Below, piece after piece: positions 1 through 10,085 of a stretch of DNA of 64,000 nt. Under the pieces are notes generated by a model. That model saw only the letters and a list, made by a program, of their open reading frames with translations. It did not search any database and was not told the DNA's origin. The DNA is taken from positions 8,823,501 to 8,887,500 of the forward strand of contig JAFFSR010000347.1 in assembly GCA_017163975.1 (NCBI GenBank), in the 5' to 3' direction. This DNA comes from Anastatus disparis (Eukaryota > Arthropoda > Insecta > Hymenoptera > Eupelmidae). Positions within the stretch are counted from its first letter, which is position 1. The number at the start of each line of letters is the position of its first letter. Position numbers and translations under genes: made by a program.

Positions 1-417
1 TAAAGTAAGGTTAAAGTAATTTTTGATTATTGCCTAATAATATTTCTTACTAATTAAAATCGTGTCTTTTTTTTATCTGTATGTGTTGAATAAAGTACAC
101 TCTCTTTTGATCAACGATATTTAATAGAGTTCTCGGGTACACGCCGTGGGTTTCGTCGTACCAGACGTCCGGGAGGCAGAAATTCTAAGCGAAGTTCTTC
201 AGTAGTATTAAATATTGTTTAATTGATTTTTCTCGTCAGAAATAGATAGTCGAAGCAGATCAGCTGCATTGAATTGAGCTGATAGACTATAAACCGGAAG
301 TCAGTTATTTAATGGTAAGTGCACGTGTACTTAAACTGAATACACGTGAAGCCCACAAATATATTTAATTTGTTTATTTAAATATATTCCCCGTTACAAT
401 ATATATATATGTATATA
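1..417. other. Gene-free left edge
   Basis: No coding frame is recognised. A moderately GC-rich patch lies near 130-180. At 312-320 an ATG is followed directly by GTAAGT, which fits an exon ending just after a start codon with a 5' splice donor, as in some insect 5' UTR exons. With no upstream promoter or downstream exon to pair it with, this could be chance or the end of an unrecognised transposon. Confidence 0.3.
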
Positions 418-1150
418 TCGACGGTGGCTACGAAAACAATCACAGCTGAGTAATTGACTACGAAAAAAAACACATCTCCAAAAGTGCGACGCAAAAAAAA
501 CACATCTCCAAAAGTGTGACGCAAAAAAAAAACATTTCAAAAGTGCAACGCAAAAAAAACACATCTCCAAAAGTGCAACGCAAAAAAAACACATCTCCAA
601 AAGTGTCGGCGAAGAAAAATACACCTTCAAAAGTGCGGCGAAGAAAAACACATCTTCAAAAGTGGCGGCGAAGAAAAACACACCTTCAAAAGTGCGGCGA
701 AGAAAAACACATCTTCAAAAGTGGCGTCGAAGAAAAACACACCTTCAAAAGTGCGGCGAAGAAAAACACCCTTTTTGAAAATTGTCACTGTGTTTTCAAG
801 AGGTTTTCTTCTTCGCCGCCACTTTCGAAGGTGTGTTTTTCTTCGCTGCCACTTTTGAAGGTGTGTTTTTCTTCGCCGCCACTTTTGAAGATGTGTTTTT
901 TTTCGCCACCACTTTTGAAGGTGTGTTTTTCTTCGCCGCCACTTTTGAAGATGTGTTTTTCTTCGCCGCACTTTTGAAGATGTGTTTTTTTTCGCCGCAC
1001 TTTTGGAGATGTGTTTTTCTTCGCCGCACTTTTGGAGATGTGTTTTTTTTCGCCGCACTTTTGGAAACGTGTTTTTTTTCGCGGCACAATTTCGATGTGT
1101 TTTTTTTCGCGGCTTTTTTCATCTGTGTTTGTTTTCGTAGCCACCGTCGA
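418..1150. mobile_element. Foldback element with tandem-repeat arms
   Basis: The element begins and ends with a perfect 20-bp inverted repeat (418-437 and 1131-1150). Each arm is a run of roughly 30-bp direct repeats. The left arm reads GAAGAAAAACACA then TCTTCAAAAGTG with small variants. The right arm is its reverse complement. The arms meet near 790-800, so the whole unit can fold into a long hairpin. This is the architecture of foldback (FB-like) DNA elements. The open frames in it are only translations of the short repeat. No transposase is present. No clear target duplication is visible because both flanks are AT-rich. Confidence 0.8.
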
Positions 1151-1199
1151 TATGTCATATGTTAATGTATATAATTTAATATAAGTAATATTACAATAT

Positions 1200-1217
1200 T
1201 ATTGTATATATATTAAT

Positions 1218-1262
<45 letters not shown>

Positions 1263-1333
1263 TGTATATGTATATAAACGTATGTAACCTAGAGATTGGG
1301 GACCTTGAGGTCATTTCACAGTATATTTTTTTT

Positions 1334-1375
<42 letters not shown>
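1200..1375. repeat. AT dinucleotide microsatellites
   Basis: Two (TA)n tracts, at about 1218-1259 and 1335-1371, are separated by about 75 bp of mixed sequence. The phrase ATAATTTAATATA(A/G)GTAATATTA occurs both before and after them, at about 1170 and 1380, so this segment may be a local duplication. Confidence 0.8.
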
Positions 1376-1378
<3 letters not shown>

Positions 1379-1424
1379 AATATAATTTAATATAGGTAAT
1401 ATTATAATATTATTTTAAGTATTG

Positions 1425-1895
1425 ATCTTACCAGCCAGTAAGGTGTCAATGATCTCGAACTTTTTTTCTTCTTGAAGGTTCCTGGTAAATGTGGCAAAGA
1501 ATTGCATTTTGAAATCTTTCTTTTTCTTCTAAGGTTAAAGCATTCATTGGTATTTCATGTTGGTACACAGATTCAATATTCTCAGCAAGTTTTTAAGTTC
1601 GTTTATGAACCATGCAGCAGGATTAGGTCCTCAGTAGCTATTGTAGCATGATATGGTCTCGCTATAACTATATTCCAAATAATATCAAACACTAAGTACT
1701 TCATGTTTTTCAATAATATTTCTGTCTTGAACGGGCAACAAAAGAGCTTTAAAATCTGCGTATACAATAAAAGGAACCTTTTCCTTATTTTAAAAATTTT
1801 TTAAATGTAATATACTGTTTTTTCCTTCTGTTAAATTTAATCTGCACTTATTAATTTTAGAGCAATCTTCATGATGAAATTTTGATTTTCCATTT
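1425..1895 (-). pseudogene. Relic of a protein-primed type-B DNA polymerase
   Basis: Read on the minus strand, this stretch gives recognisable blocks in order: HHEDCSKINKC (about 1846-1878), KEKVPFIVYADFKALL (about 1737-1784), AAWFINELKNL (about 1590-1625), and near 1443-1460 VRDH, a stop, then HLTG. A block with HEDC, a VPFVVYADLE-like exonuclease motif and a VRDHCHLTG endonuclease VII-like motif is characteristic of the type-B DNA polymerases of Maverick/Polinton and related virus-like elements in invertebrates. The conserved cysteine codon of the VRDHCH motif is a stop codon here. Other in-frame stops and at least one frameshift lie between the blocks. It is a dead fragment with no start, no polymerase palm domain and no neighbouring capsid or integrase genes. 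The assignment rests on motif memory. Confidence 0.6.
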
Positions 1896-1949
1896 TATTT
1901 TACTAGTCTTAAAATCAGCTTTTATAATAAAATATTCGGGACCCAGCAC

Positions 1950-2145
1950 TGTGATGCCAGAGATAAGACGAAGCTGCATAGAAACTGTAATGTATGTACT
2001 TTCCAGTGTTACGTCATATTGAGATAAGAAGAAACTGCATTTCAACTAGATAGTTGATCTGTAATGCTTATACTTATAAGAGCACATGCGTGCGACAAAG
2101 TGTAATGCTAGTGACGTCATACAGAGATAAGACGAAGTTGAGTTT
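1950..2145. repeat. Three degenerate copies of a GAGATAAGACGAAG repeat
   Basis: The phrase GAGATAAGACGAAGCTGCAT or a close variant occurs near 1961, 2021 and 2123, with loosely shared flanks (TGTAATG and ACGTCATA). Spacing is about 61 and 102 bp. No function is apparent. Confidence 0.5.
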
Positions 2146-2380
2146 TAGGGGCCCAAATTATTATAAATTATTCGTACATTTCATTATGGGCAAGTGTAAA
2201 CTACAATGTTTTTTCCTTATCATCCTATTTTATTTAAACTCTTAAAATATTCTAGATTTAATAGTGGGCTTCATTATTATATGACAAAATTAATTTCTAT
2301 ATGTAACGAATAGCGTGTAAAAGAGAATTTAGAATTAAAATAGTTGGAACGATTCTAAGAATTCGAACGCTTATTGTTAA
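2146..2380. other. AT-rich, nothing recognised
   Basis: The short frames here show no family resemblance and no splice context. Confidence 0.4.
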
Positions 2381-2460
2381 GCAACTGACTTTCTCTCTGT
2401 CTCTTTCTTGCCTTCGTAAAGCAACTGACTTTCTCTTTATCTCTTTCTCGCCTTCATAAG
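2381..2460. repeat. Two tandem 40-bp units
   Basis: The units at 2381-2420 and 2421-2460 both begin GCAACTGACTTTCTCT and continue with a CTCTTTCT(T/C)GCCTTC tail. A decayed third copy follows. Confidence 0.75.
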
Positions 2461-2669
2461 CAAGTAACTTACTTTCTATCCCTTTATAATTTTTAGGCTT
2501 TTATAGAAGAAACATATGTATAGAGAATATATATAATGCATGACCTACGTTATAGTTCTTTCCATCCTTCTTTTACTCGTTTAAAAATGAGATCAGTTAA
2601 TACCCAATAATATAAAATAAGACTCTCTTCTATGATCATGTTGAAAATTTTTAAGATTCAACATTTACT

Positions 2670-2860
2670 CTCATCTGCGACGGCGGGGGCGGGGCGCGGA
2701 TCGCGATGATTCGCTTATCAATGCAGCGCGGGAGCTCGCGCGCCAATGAGCGCTCACATGGCGCGCAGGCTCGGAGTGAATTTCTTATATCACGACGCGG
2801 GATTGGTCATTATTTTGCACCTGCGTAGGTGAGCTGATGGCGGAGGAGTGGGGGTATCCA
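2670..2860. promoter_or_regulatory. CpG-rich promoter-like patch
   Basis: This is the most GC- and CpG-rich stretch of the left part of the window, set in very AT-rich DNA. It has a GGCGGGGGCGGGGCG block (GC-box-like, about 2682-2696), several GCGCGC runs, and a GATTGGTCAT (inverted CCAAT box) near 2800. A TATA box and an attached reading frame are not seen. It may be a host promoter, a transposon end, or a compositional island. Confidence 0.3.
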
Positions 2861-3179
2861 GAACTCTCTTTGCTTACCTACTTGCGCAAATCGCAATAAA
2901 TAATAATCAGAAAAATTAGCACAAATTTAAGCAAGGTAGATTTCATTTTTATTTTTATATCATTATTATTTTACATAAAAACGTTAATTAAGAAAAACAA
3001 TTTCCGTTCAAATAATATTCTATGATTTCCCAGCCTATACAAGGACACATGCACTGGTAGCATAACACACGTGCAAGCAATAAAACTTGAACTCGTCATT
3101 TGCACTGTCTTGCAGGAATGTCTGCCCTTTTAGAATTTTGAAAAAAAAATTATTTTTTTGTAATATTATTTAGCTGCAA
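2861..3179. other. AT-rich, nothing recognised
   Basis: No coding frame, inverted repeat or known motif is seen. Confidence 0.4.
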
Positions 3180-3365
3180 TTGTTTTTTTCACCGTTCTAA
3201 CCCTAAAATCGCAACTTCGTTGTTCTTTTTTGGCTCTCGTGGCGAATGACGCAACTAGTATGGAAAGGCTTTTTCACGAAACTCGTTTTGACTCTCACCT
3301 TCGGCTCAGGCCGTAAACTTCTCGTTTCGTAAATAAAGCCTTTCCATACCCGTTACATAATGTAC
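3180..3365. mobile_element. Partial copy of the MITE family seen at 59712-60212
   Basis: From about 3195 to 3360 the sequence matches the centre of the element at 59960-60115. Shared phrases include TTTCGTAAATAAAG, CCATACCCGTTACA and AATGTACTAT. The segment holds its own inverted pair, TATGGAAAGGCTTTTT against AAATAAAGCCTTTCCATA, with GAAAC and GTTTC further in. The outer terminal repeats of the right-hand copy are not found here, so this is truncated or a diverged subfamily. Confidence 0.6.
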
Positions 3366-3772
3366 TATTCTTTCTTTAGGCGAACTATAAAAAAATATAA
3401 GACACTAAATAATTTAAGAGAAATATAGAAAAAGTGAAATGAAAAGAAAAGAACCTAAAAAAAAACGAATGATATTTTTGGATTATATAGAAAATAATAT
3501 AAACTTAATCAAGTACAATATAGCACTATATTACATTACTTAGTTTAAACAATGTTGCAACTAGAATTAGTTAATAAAAGGGATGCATTTTCTATTTTTA
3601 ATTCCTGATAAAAATCTTCAAATTATATCAAAAATAGGGTTATAATATATCAGTCAATAGATAATTTTAATTGCAATATTGTTTAGATAAGTAAATTAGT
3701 AAATCATTATTTGACATTTTATAGCTATTTTTAATAATTTAGTAAAATTTGTAAAAGTCTAAGAGACAGAGT
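3366..3772. other. AT-rich, nothing recognised
   Basis: Only low-complexity AT sequence is seen. Confidence 0.4.
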
Positions 3773-4295
3773 TGTGTTGCGTTAAGGGAAGTGGCATTAT
3801 CTTTTAGATATATCCCCTTTGTTATAGAGAAAAATCAACGCACCCTGCTCTCTCTCTTTGTCTCACACGTAGACCAAAGCCAAAGTTTAAACTTTGGGAG
3901 GGCCTAATGTCCCACTCTGACCTCTCGAAAGAAAATCCAAAGCCAATAACAGAAATAACTCGAGAGGGCGTAAAAAAATAATTTTTCCTAATTGGAGAAA
4001 AATTATTTTTTAATCTTTGAGTCATCTTGTACTATGATGTAATGTTAAAATTTTTAGGTATAAAAGGGCCTGATCGATCAGCTAAAACACACTCAATCTC
4101 TCACTCACCCGAGAATCATCTCTTGGAATCAAACTATAAGCTCTGCTTATTTCGAGATTTTCATTATCAACTTTTACTTTAAATTTTTCTTTCGAATTTT
4201 ATCTAGAAATTTTTCTTTGAAATTATTCATTAAAAAAATTCATTACTATTCAAAGCATTTGTGTATAATCAATTGTAATTTAATCATATCAATTA
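3773..4295 (+). promoter_or_regulatory. LTR-like unit with TATA promoter (left part)
   Basis: A TATAAAAGG box at 4059-4067 is followed 20-35 bp later by TCAGCT and CTCAATC (initiator-like). A CT-rich leader follows. After the transposon at 4296-5648 the sequence resumes with GAATAAACT, a poly(A)-signal-like hexamer. TATA, initiator and poly(A) signal in this order resemble the U3-R-U5 plan of an LTR or a short Pol II gene. No partner LTR and no reading frame are found, so a solo LTR is an inference only. Confidence 0.35.
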
Positions 4296-4924
4296 CACAG
4301 GCCCACAAAATGAAAAAAAATGTCTGAACTTTTGACCGGACATACATATTCCCATGTATTTTTCGACGCTGAATCCGAATCTGTAATAAAAATATAGGGT
4401 TTTCCTACCTTTTCTCAGAGTTTTATTGAAAAAACCTCATTTTTTACGGTTTTTTTGCGGTTTTTCGAGTCTAGAAAAAACAAATCATGAGATACGGTTA
4501 ATTGGACTTCAAAATCGAATTCTACGGGAAAAAATACACGGGAAACCATACCTTCAAATTTTTTTAACGCGATTCTAGTCCTCTGTATGGGGCTGAAAAG
4601 ATGAGGAAATCGGTAAAAGTCGAAATTTTGCCTAAAATGGATTTAAACAATATTAAAATTTAATCATGCGTCTTTTGAAGAGTCGATAAACATTGGAAAT
4701 ACTATCCTGGGGTTTTTCAGATTGCTGATCATGAATTTGAAGTCAGATTGTGTAAAAACTACTTCTAGAGGGCGGTGACAAGAACTGTATATGGTAAATT
4801 TATCGATTTTTTAAAAATTTTACGTCTGAAATACTAATTTTAGAGTCTTTCACAGCATTGACTGTAAATTCAAGATATTAACTTAGCCTATTGTGTACGT
4901 TAAACTTAACATTTTGTCTATGTT

Positions 4925-4964
<40 letters not shown>

Positions 4965-5648
4965 GATGTTTTTTTTAAATTGGCTTACGCTTACGTACAC
5001 GTTTCTCTTCGAATGACCGATGTAGTGGATTTCTGACACGTTTTTGTCCTTTTTTCGCAGCTGTTTCTCTTTTTATCATCCAGCAGTAATCTGCTAACAT
5101 GTTGATACCCCAGTTTCCTTGAAATCTACGTTCAAACTCCTTTAAATCTTGGTGAAATCGTTCACCATGCTCTTCACTAAAGTCTCCGTTATTTTCAGGA
5201 AACTGATCAACGTGTGAATCGAGAAAATGAAGTTTTAAGTTCATTAGACAACCCAATTTTTGGGTAATGCTAAAGACACGAATTATAAAGCTATTGTGAA
5301 AAGAATGGTACGTAATTTTGAAAAATTTTACCGATTTCCTCATCTTTTCAGCCCCATACAGAGGACTAGAATCGCGTTAAAAAAATTTGAAGGTATGGTT
5401 TCCCGTGTATTTTTTCCCGTAGAATTCGATTTTGAAGTCCAATTAACCGTATCTCATGATTTGTTTTTTCTAGACTCGAAAAACCGCAAAAAAACCGTAA
5501 AAAATGAGGTTTTTTCAATAAAACTCTGAGAAAAGGTAGGAAAACCCTATATTTTTATTACAGATTCGGATTCAGCGTCGAAAAATACATGGGAATATGT
5601 ATGTCCGGTCAAAAGTTCAGACATTTTTTTTCATTTTGTGGGCCTGTG
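4296..5648. mobile_element. Inverted-repeat DNA transposon, arms about 320 bp
   Basis: Termini are CACAGGCCCAC and its complement. Arms run from 4296 to about 4618 and from about 5330 to 5648, nearly identical. The trinucleotide TTA flanks both ends (4293-4295 and 5649-5651), so a 3-bp TTA target duplication is likely. That size fits PIF/Harbinger, CMC-type, Chapaev3 or Zator elements; the ends alone do not decide. The middle carries a (TC)n run at about 4927-4961 and a minus-strand coding remnant. The element sits inside the LTR-like unit. Arm sequence is distantly related to the arms of the element at 21801-27720. Confidence 0.8.
4975..5290 (-). pseudogene. C-terminal remnant of a transposon-borne protein with a GERFHQD block
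   Basis: The minus-strand frame contains LNLHFLDSH-like sequence (here MNLKLHFLDSHVDQFPEN), then EEHGERFHQDLKEFERRFQG, then NMLADYCWMIKRE, and ends in a basic tail. I recognise this combination (hydrophobic helix, GERFHQD, ADYCW, Lys/Arg-rich end) as a C-terminus common among uncharacterised, transposon-dispersed proteins of insects and cnidarians. I cannot name the family or its reaction. The frame runs on into the inverted-repeat arm at its 5' side, so the true exon start is probably near 5290 and the upstream exons are lost. It is likely the last exon of the element's own former transposase or accessory gene. Confidence 0.5.
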
Positions 5649-5795
5649 TTATTCTTACTGAATAAACTAAATTTTAACTTTAACTAAAGATTTAATTTCC
5701 TTTTTAAACAACCTTCTATAAGTAGAGGAGGGAGTATCGCAGTAAAAGGAAAAAGTAAGTATATACATAGGGTGAGATAGGCATGCAATCGCTAC
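5649..5795 (+). promoter_or_regulatory. LTR-like unit (right part)
   Basis: Sequence resumes after the inverted-repeat element with a TTA duplication and a GAATAAACT poly(A)-like signal (about 5660-5668). No primer-binding site complementary to a tRNA end is recognised. Confidence 0.3.
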
Positions 5796-6738
5796 GGTTG
5801 TTTTGCGAGGGATAATAGTCTTTGTTACTAGTGTTCATGTCTAATTCAAATTTTTAAAGAAATAATTTTTACGTCTAATTCTTATATAAGTTGGAATTAT
5901 TATTTCATTTTTGATATATTTTCATATTTAAGACTGCTAAAAAGGAAATCAATGCATGTTCAGTAATAATTTTTAAGAAAAAAAATTTTTAAGATATAGA
6001 GAGAAACCGGCATACGATCACTATGGTCGCTTTGCGAGGGACTTTTTGATGCCAGTTTTCTTATCTAATTGAAATTTTGTTAAACACACACGAAAAAAAG
6101 TAAAGATCAAAAACAAGAAATAAAAAGTTTTTATTTAAATTTTATATGATTTGGAAATCTCTGATCTTATTCTATATAGTCATGTATTCACATATTTATA
6201 TGTAAAGGAAAAATATTATTATTACATTTTGTTATTTTACAATTTCACAAATACTTTAAATTGGAAATATTTGGTCGCTTTACGAGGGACATAATATTTC
6301 TTAGCTAATGGAAGAATTTTAATTATAATACCTTTGTCATTTCATAATTAAAAAAAATTCAAGTTATAACTTATCTTCAAGATTATTTACATTTTTCTTT
6401 GTTGAGTTTTTAACCTTATTTTTATACAAGAATATGATATTATATATAAATATATTAGCACATATTATAATAAGATTTCTAAGTTAAAATTTGTCTGTTA
6501 AATAATGATATAAAAAATAGAAAATTCTTTGTAAGAAAATCTAAGTAGCACAATACGCTCTGAACCAATATCTCTTTAAATCGGATAAAATTGTTTTATT
6601 AAAATTTACGATTTCGTTTGATTTGGTCGCTTTGCGATGGGCAGAATCAAAGGAAAATTGTAACGCGATAGGGTAGTTACTAATGTTTTTTTTTTATAAG
6701 TAAATCGTACAATAAAGCCAAGGTCGTTTTACGAGGGA
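5796..6738 (+). repeat. Five spaced copies of a 17-bp GGTCGCTTTGCGAGGGA motif
   Basis: Copies lie at 5796-5812, 6025-6041, 6273-6289, 6625-6641 and 6722-6738, all in the same orientation, separated by unrelated AT-rich DNA. Variation is limited to C/T and G/A transitions plus one or two changes. The first two copies share a further 20 bp upstream (GAGA, GGCAT, ATC, CTA). Fifteen bases of the third copy recur in reverse orientation at 58576-58590 inside a SINE-like unit. Role unknown. Confidence 0.7.
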
Positions 6739-7952
6739 TATGATTTTAGTGATTTAATAGTTTCGTTTAAAAAAAAAAAAAAAATAAGTTAAAGAAACGA
6801 AGCAAGAAACGAATCTACCATATTAATAAACCAAATTCAAAATGATCCAATCAATTTTATTTACATTAGATTTTATTTAAAAAAATAAATACATAAATAA
6901 ATCATAAAATGAAGAATGAAGAAACTAAATAAAATAAATCAAGATTTCGAATAGAAAAATTTATAAAGAAAAAAAATTAACATATTTGTAGAGATCAACC
7001 TTTAACAAAGGATACTTGATGCCCGAGTTACACTGCAAGGCAATGACTCAAAAACGAGAATAGCGTTGCGCTAGCTATTTGAATTAAAAAAAAGATACAG
7101 CGTCGCCTTTTGAAGTACGCAAATTAGTTCAAGACGACTGCTCTGCTTAAAAGAGGCAACTCCGAATTAGCGGGTATCACACATGTGAGTTCTCATATGA
7201 GATCTCATGTAATTTTTTTCAGAAGGGAACTGCTGATAACTTGGTAAATATCGAGAGTTGGACCCTAGGAATAAGGCTTTTTTCGTAATTTTATATAAGA
7301 AATAAAATTTTAAAATTAGGAGAAAATCCAAGATCCAAATGTCATGGACACCTTGTAAGCAGAAATTAATGTTTATAAACTAAAATTTACCTTGCATTTA
7401 AGGCATTTTTATTGCATAAAATAATAATAATGCTAATATATAATTATTAAAAGTATGGGATTATTTGAATAACTACGTACACACATGTTTGAAAAAAATA
7501 ACAAACACCGTGTGTTAATTCTACAAAAATTTTTGTGTTGATTTTAAATTTTTTACTATGTTGCATACAAATATTGGAGCAAATCTATCGAATGATTTTC
7601 GTAAAATAAAAAAAAAATAAAAAATAAAAATTAAAAAAAAATTTTTTAAATGCACTAAAATTAAGTTTGCTAAAAAAATCAGTTTTTAAAAGTTTTTCTT
7701 CTTTTGACAGTCAAAAATAAGTTCTACGCAAATTTTCAAGCAAATTCTTCGAGTAGTTTATGTAAAATACAAAAAAAAATAAAACAACGAAATTTTTTAA
7801 AATTTTTAAAATGGCTCGAAAAAAAATACGTCAAGAAAACCAATTTCCAATAGCTTCCCCCCTAGTTAAACAGAAAAATTAATTGTATGCAAAATTTGAA
7901 GTAAATTCATCGAGTAGTTTTCGAGATCTAATTGACGTACTGAATTTATTCA

Positions 7953-7955
<3 letters not shown>
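6739..7955. other. AT-rich, no gene
   Basis: Homopolymer A/T runs dominate. A less AT-biased piece at about 7015-7205 carries no frame and no terminal repeats. Confidence 0.4.
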
Positions 7956-8009
<54 letters not shown>

Positions 8010-8018
8010 GCACGCAAG

Positions 8019-8076
<58 letters not shown>

Positions 8077-8080
8077 CACA
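7956..8080. repeat. (CA)n microsatellite
   Basis: About 55 CA repeats are interrupted once by GCACGCACGCAAGCACG. The open frames here are translations of the repeat. Confidence 0.95.
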
Positions 8081-9191
8081 TTTTTTAGAAATCACTTTTT
8101 TTGACTTCTTGAGTAAAAATATATACAAATTAATGAAAAAATAGAAAAAAAAATTTTTTATCGATACAATGCTCTCTCTATGGAAAAGCAATAAATACAA
8201 TTTTTTTAAAAATTTTACAACAAAAGAGCGTAAACAGAAACGGCTCTATGTAGGATTTTCGTTTTTGCATTTTTTTCACTCTAAAAACATCGTAGAATCA
8301 TCTTATCGGAGTGTTTTGGATGAGACACGAATTTTGTTGTTTTGACTTCTCAGGCTACCCGTGTGTAGTAAACAAACAATATTACTTTCTTTTCTCTTGA
8401 TCTGAATTATAATTTTATAAAATAAAATTTTTATTCCTCAGTTCAATAATTATATAGAATCTAACATTTTTAATTTAAAATTATCTTTGTAATAAAATTT
8501 TAGTTATCATTTGAATTTTGCATAAATAAACTATATGAAAAAACAAAATAAACATGATGCGAAAATCAATGCATGATTCGAAGCTCTCTTACATCTGTAG
8601 TAAAATATGCAGCGCTGCTATTTGTAGTACATGTTCGGAAAAATATCCTTTCCGCCAAGTGTACTGTAACGTTTGGCTTCTTCTCCACGGATGAATTCGA
8701 TGATGCCGTGGCTATCAAACTTTTAGAGGGGTTGATTCTCGGTGATTCTCGGTGGTTCGCGGAAGCCAAAGTTCAAAGTTAATAACTAAAACTAACCTAA
8801 CCTTACTTTTAATAATAAAAGAAAGAATAAAATAATCAGATAATTTAATAGTAAAGAATCAAAGATAACGCATGCATTAAATTTAATAATAATAAGTGAT
8901 AAATAAATTATAATCTTAATGAACTTAGAAAAGAAACAAAGCTAAACCTAACTTAAACCTAAATGACAAACGACGGGGTGGAAGCAGGATAGGTGCTGCG
9001 GAAACTGGTAAATAAATATTATCAATTATTATCTTTAAGAATATTCTTTTGTAGATTTATTTAAAATTTAATAAAGCAATTAATGGCTTAAGGCCTACAA
9101 TAATTATTACAACGCCAGCAGTATTTAAGAAAGGCAAACATAAATAAACTAATTAATTTTTTTTAAACAAAAATATATAAATCATTTTTCA
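8081..9191. other. No recognised gene
   Basis: An open frame at 8573-8782 (+) shows no family resemblance and overlaps a local duplication (GTGATTCTCG twice near 8740). The remainder is AT-rich with no inverted repeats seen. Confidence 0.35.
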
Positions 9192-9195
9192 TTAA

Positions 9196-9345
9196 CCTTT
9201 AGGGGACGGGAAAACAACTATAGTGGCTCGACCATGGATAGACACTTTACATATCAGTATTTCCCAATATTAGAGACACATATTATGTGTTTTTTATAGA
9301 AAATACTGAGAAATTGAAAATTCCAAATTCTCCGTCCTCTAAAGG
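9196..9345. mobile_element. 150-bp TTAA-flanked MITE, copy 1
   Basis: TTAA occurs at 9192-9195 and 9346-9349. Terminal repeats are CCTTTAGGGGACGG and its complement with one change. A 150-bp copy of the same family, in reverse orientation, lies at 56078-56227. TTAA duplication is typical of piggyBac and Kolobok-type elements; no transposase is inside. Confidence 0.85.
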
Positions 9346-9414
9346 TTAATAAAACAAGCTGGTAATTTAACTGTGAAGAAATAAACGTAAAAAGTCTTTA
9401 GTACTCTTTGCTGC

Positions 9415-10085
9415 CGGTAGATGGCGCGTGGTGTTTAGAAGCTATCTGGAATAAAGCAAATGCAAAGACAAACAAAAATCAATAATCATAAATAACTAGT
9501 TAACTGCGATAGATAACGGCGGAGATTACCGTACCGACAGTAGCTATAATGCGACCTATACGGACGATGCATCGGTTTGGTGGCTGGAAGGTGAAAAGGA
9601 TGTCGTGCAAAGTATACCTCCTAATACACGACATTAACGAGAGACTGTACAAAGTATACTCCTAGTATACAGTCGGTAAAGGACCCCCACTCTATGTAAT
9701 CTCCAAGAGAGTGGAGAGGGAAATATACAGCAAAAGGATCTCTCCATGTACAACTCCAACAGAGATGGCAGGAATTCGTGCAAAGTAATCTTCTAGTGCA
9801 CGAGGATAAGGTTTAGGAACTTGACTCTACGTAAACTCCGAGAGAGTCAAAGGAGTAATAGGAAAGACCAGCTGTAGCATGCAAATTTCTCCCCCCAGTG
9901 CATGCTAACAGACGGACGGTCAGGTAAGAAGTGCCCTCAAGAGAGCCAGCGATGGCTCTTATATGCACAGAGGCTCATTTTTCCCGTTGCGGGAGCAACG
10001 CCTCGTAGCGGCTCAGCGGCCGTACTTGCTACTGGCGGCTGAGCGCCAAGCAGTATAAGCGCGTACGAAATTCAAGCATCGCAGT
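9415..10085 (+). mobile_element. Solo-LTR-like unit with hairpin array
   Basis: The stretch is GC-richer than its surroundings. It carries seven hairpins (9601-9907) upstream of a TATA-like CTTATATGC (about 9958), then GTTGCGGGAGCAACG and GGCGGCTGAGC. The right half aligns loosely with the 5' LTR at 36213-37534: CTTATAT, GCTC, TGCGG-AGCA and GGCGG-TGAGC occur in the same order near 37398-37470. I infer a solo LTR of a related, non-coding LTR family. Exact ends are not resolved. Confidence 0.45.
9601..9907 (+). repeat. Array of seven hairpins with variable stems
   Basis: Stem pairs, all perfect, 6-9 bp: TGTCGTG (9601-9633), GACTGTA (9643-9674), CCACTCT (9687-9714), ATCTCT (9738-9766), TCGTGCA (9776-9803), TTGACTCT (9821-9850) and TAGCATGCA (9875-9907). 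Loops are 14-19 nt; the first six share GTA followed within a few bases by CTCC or CTTC, while the seventh keeps only the CTCC. Stems differ in sequence but always pair. The array lies just upstream of a TATA-like box. Confidence 0.75.

Noticed and set aside
394..1165. Lys-rich and Phe-rich frames of 95-153 codons
   Set aside because: They are translations of a roughly 30-bp repeat in a foldback element, mirrored on both strands.
4975..5343. Complete 122-codon gene starting at 5343
   Set aside because: The proposed start lies in the inverted-repeat arm; similarity to the known block begins only further in, so this is a last-exon remnant.
8573..8782. Possible small gene of 69 codons
   Set aside because: Open on both strands over the same span, no recognisable family and no promoter or splice sites.
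9601..9907. CRISPR-like array
   Set aside because: The units are hairpins with variable stems and a loosely kept loop, not identical direct repeats with unique spacers, and the window is eukaryotic.
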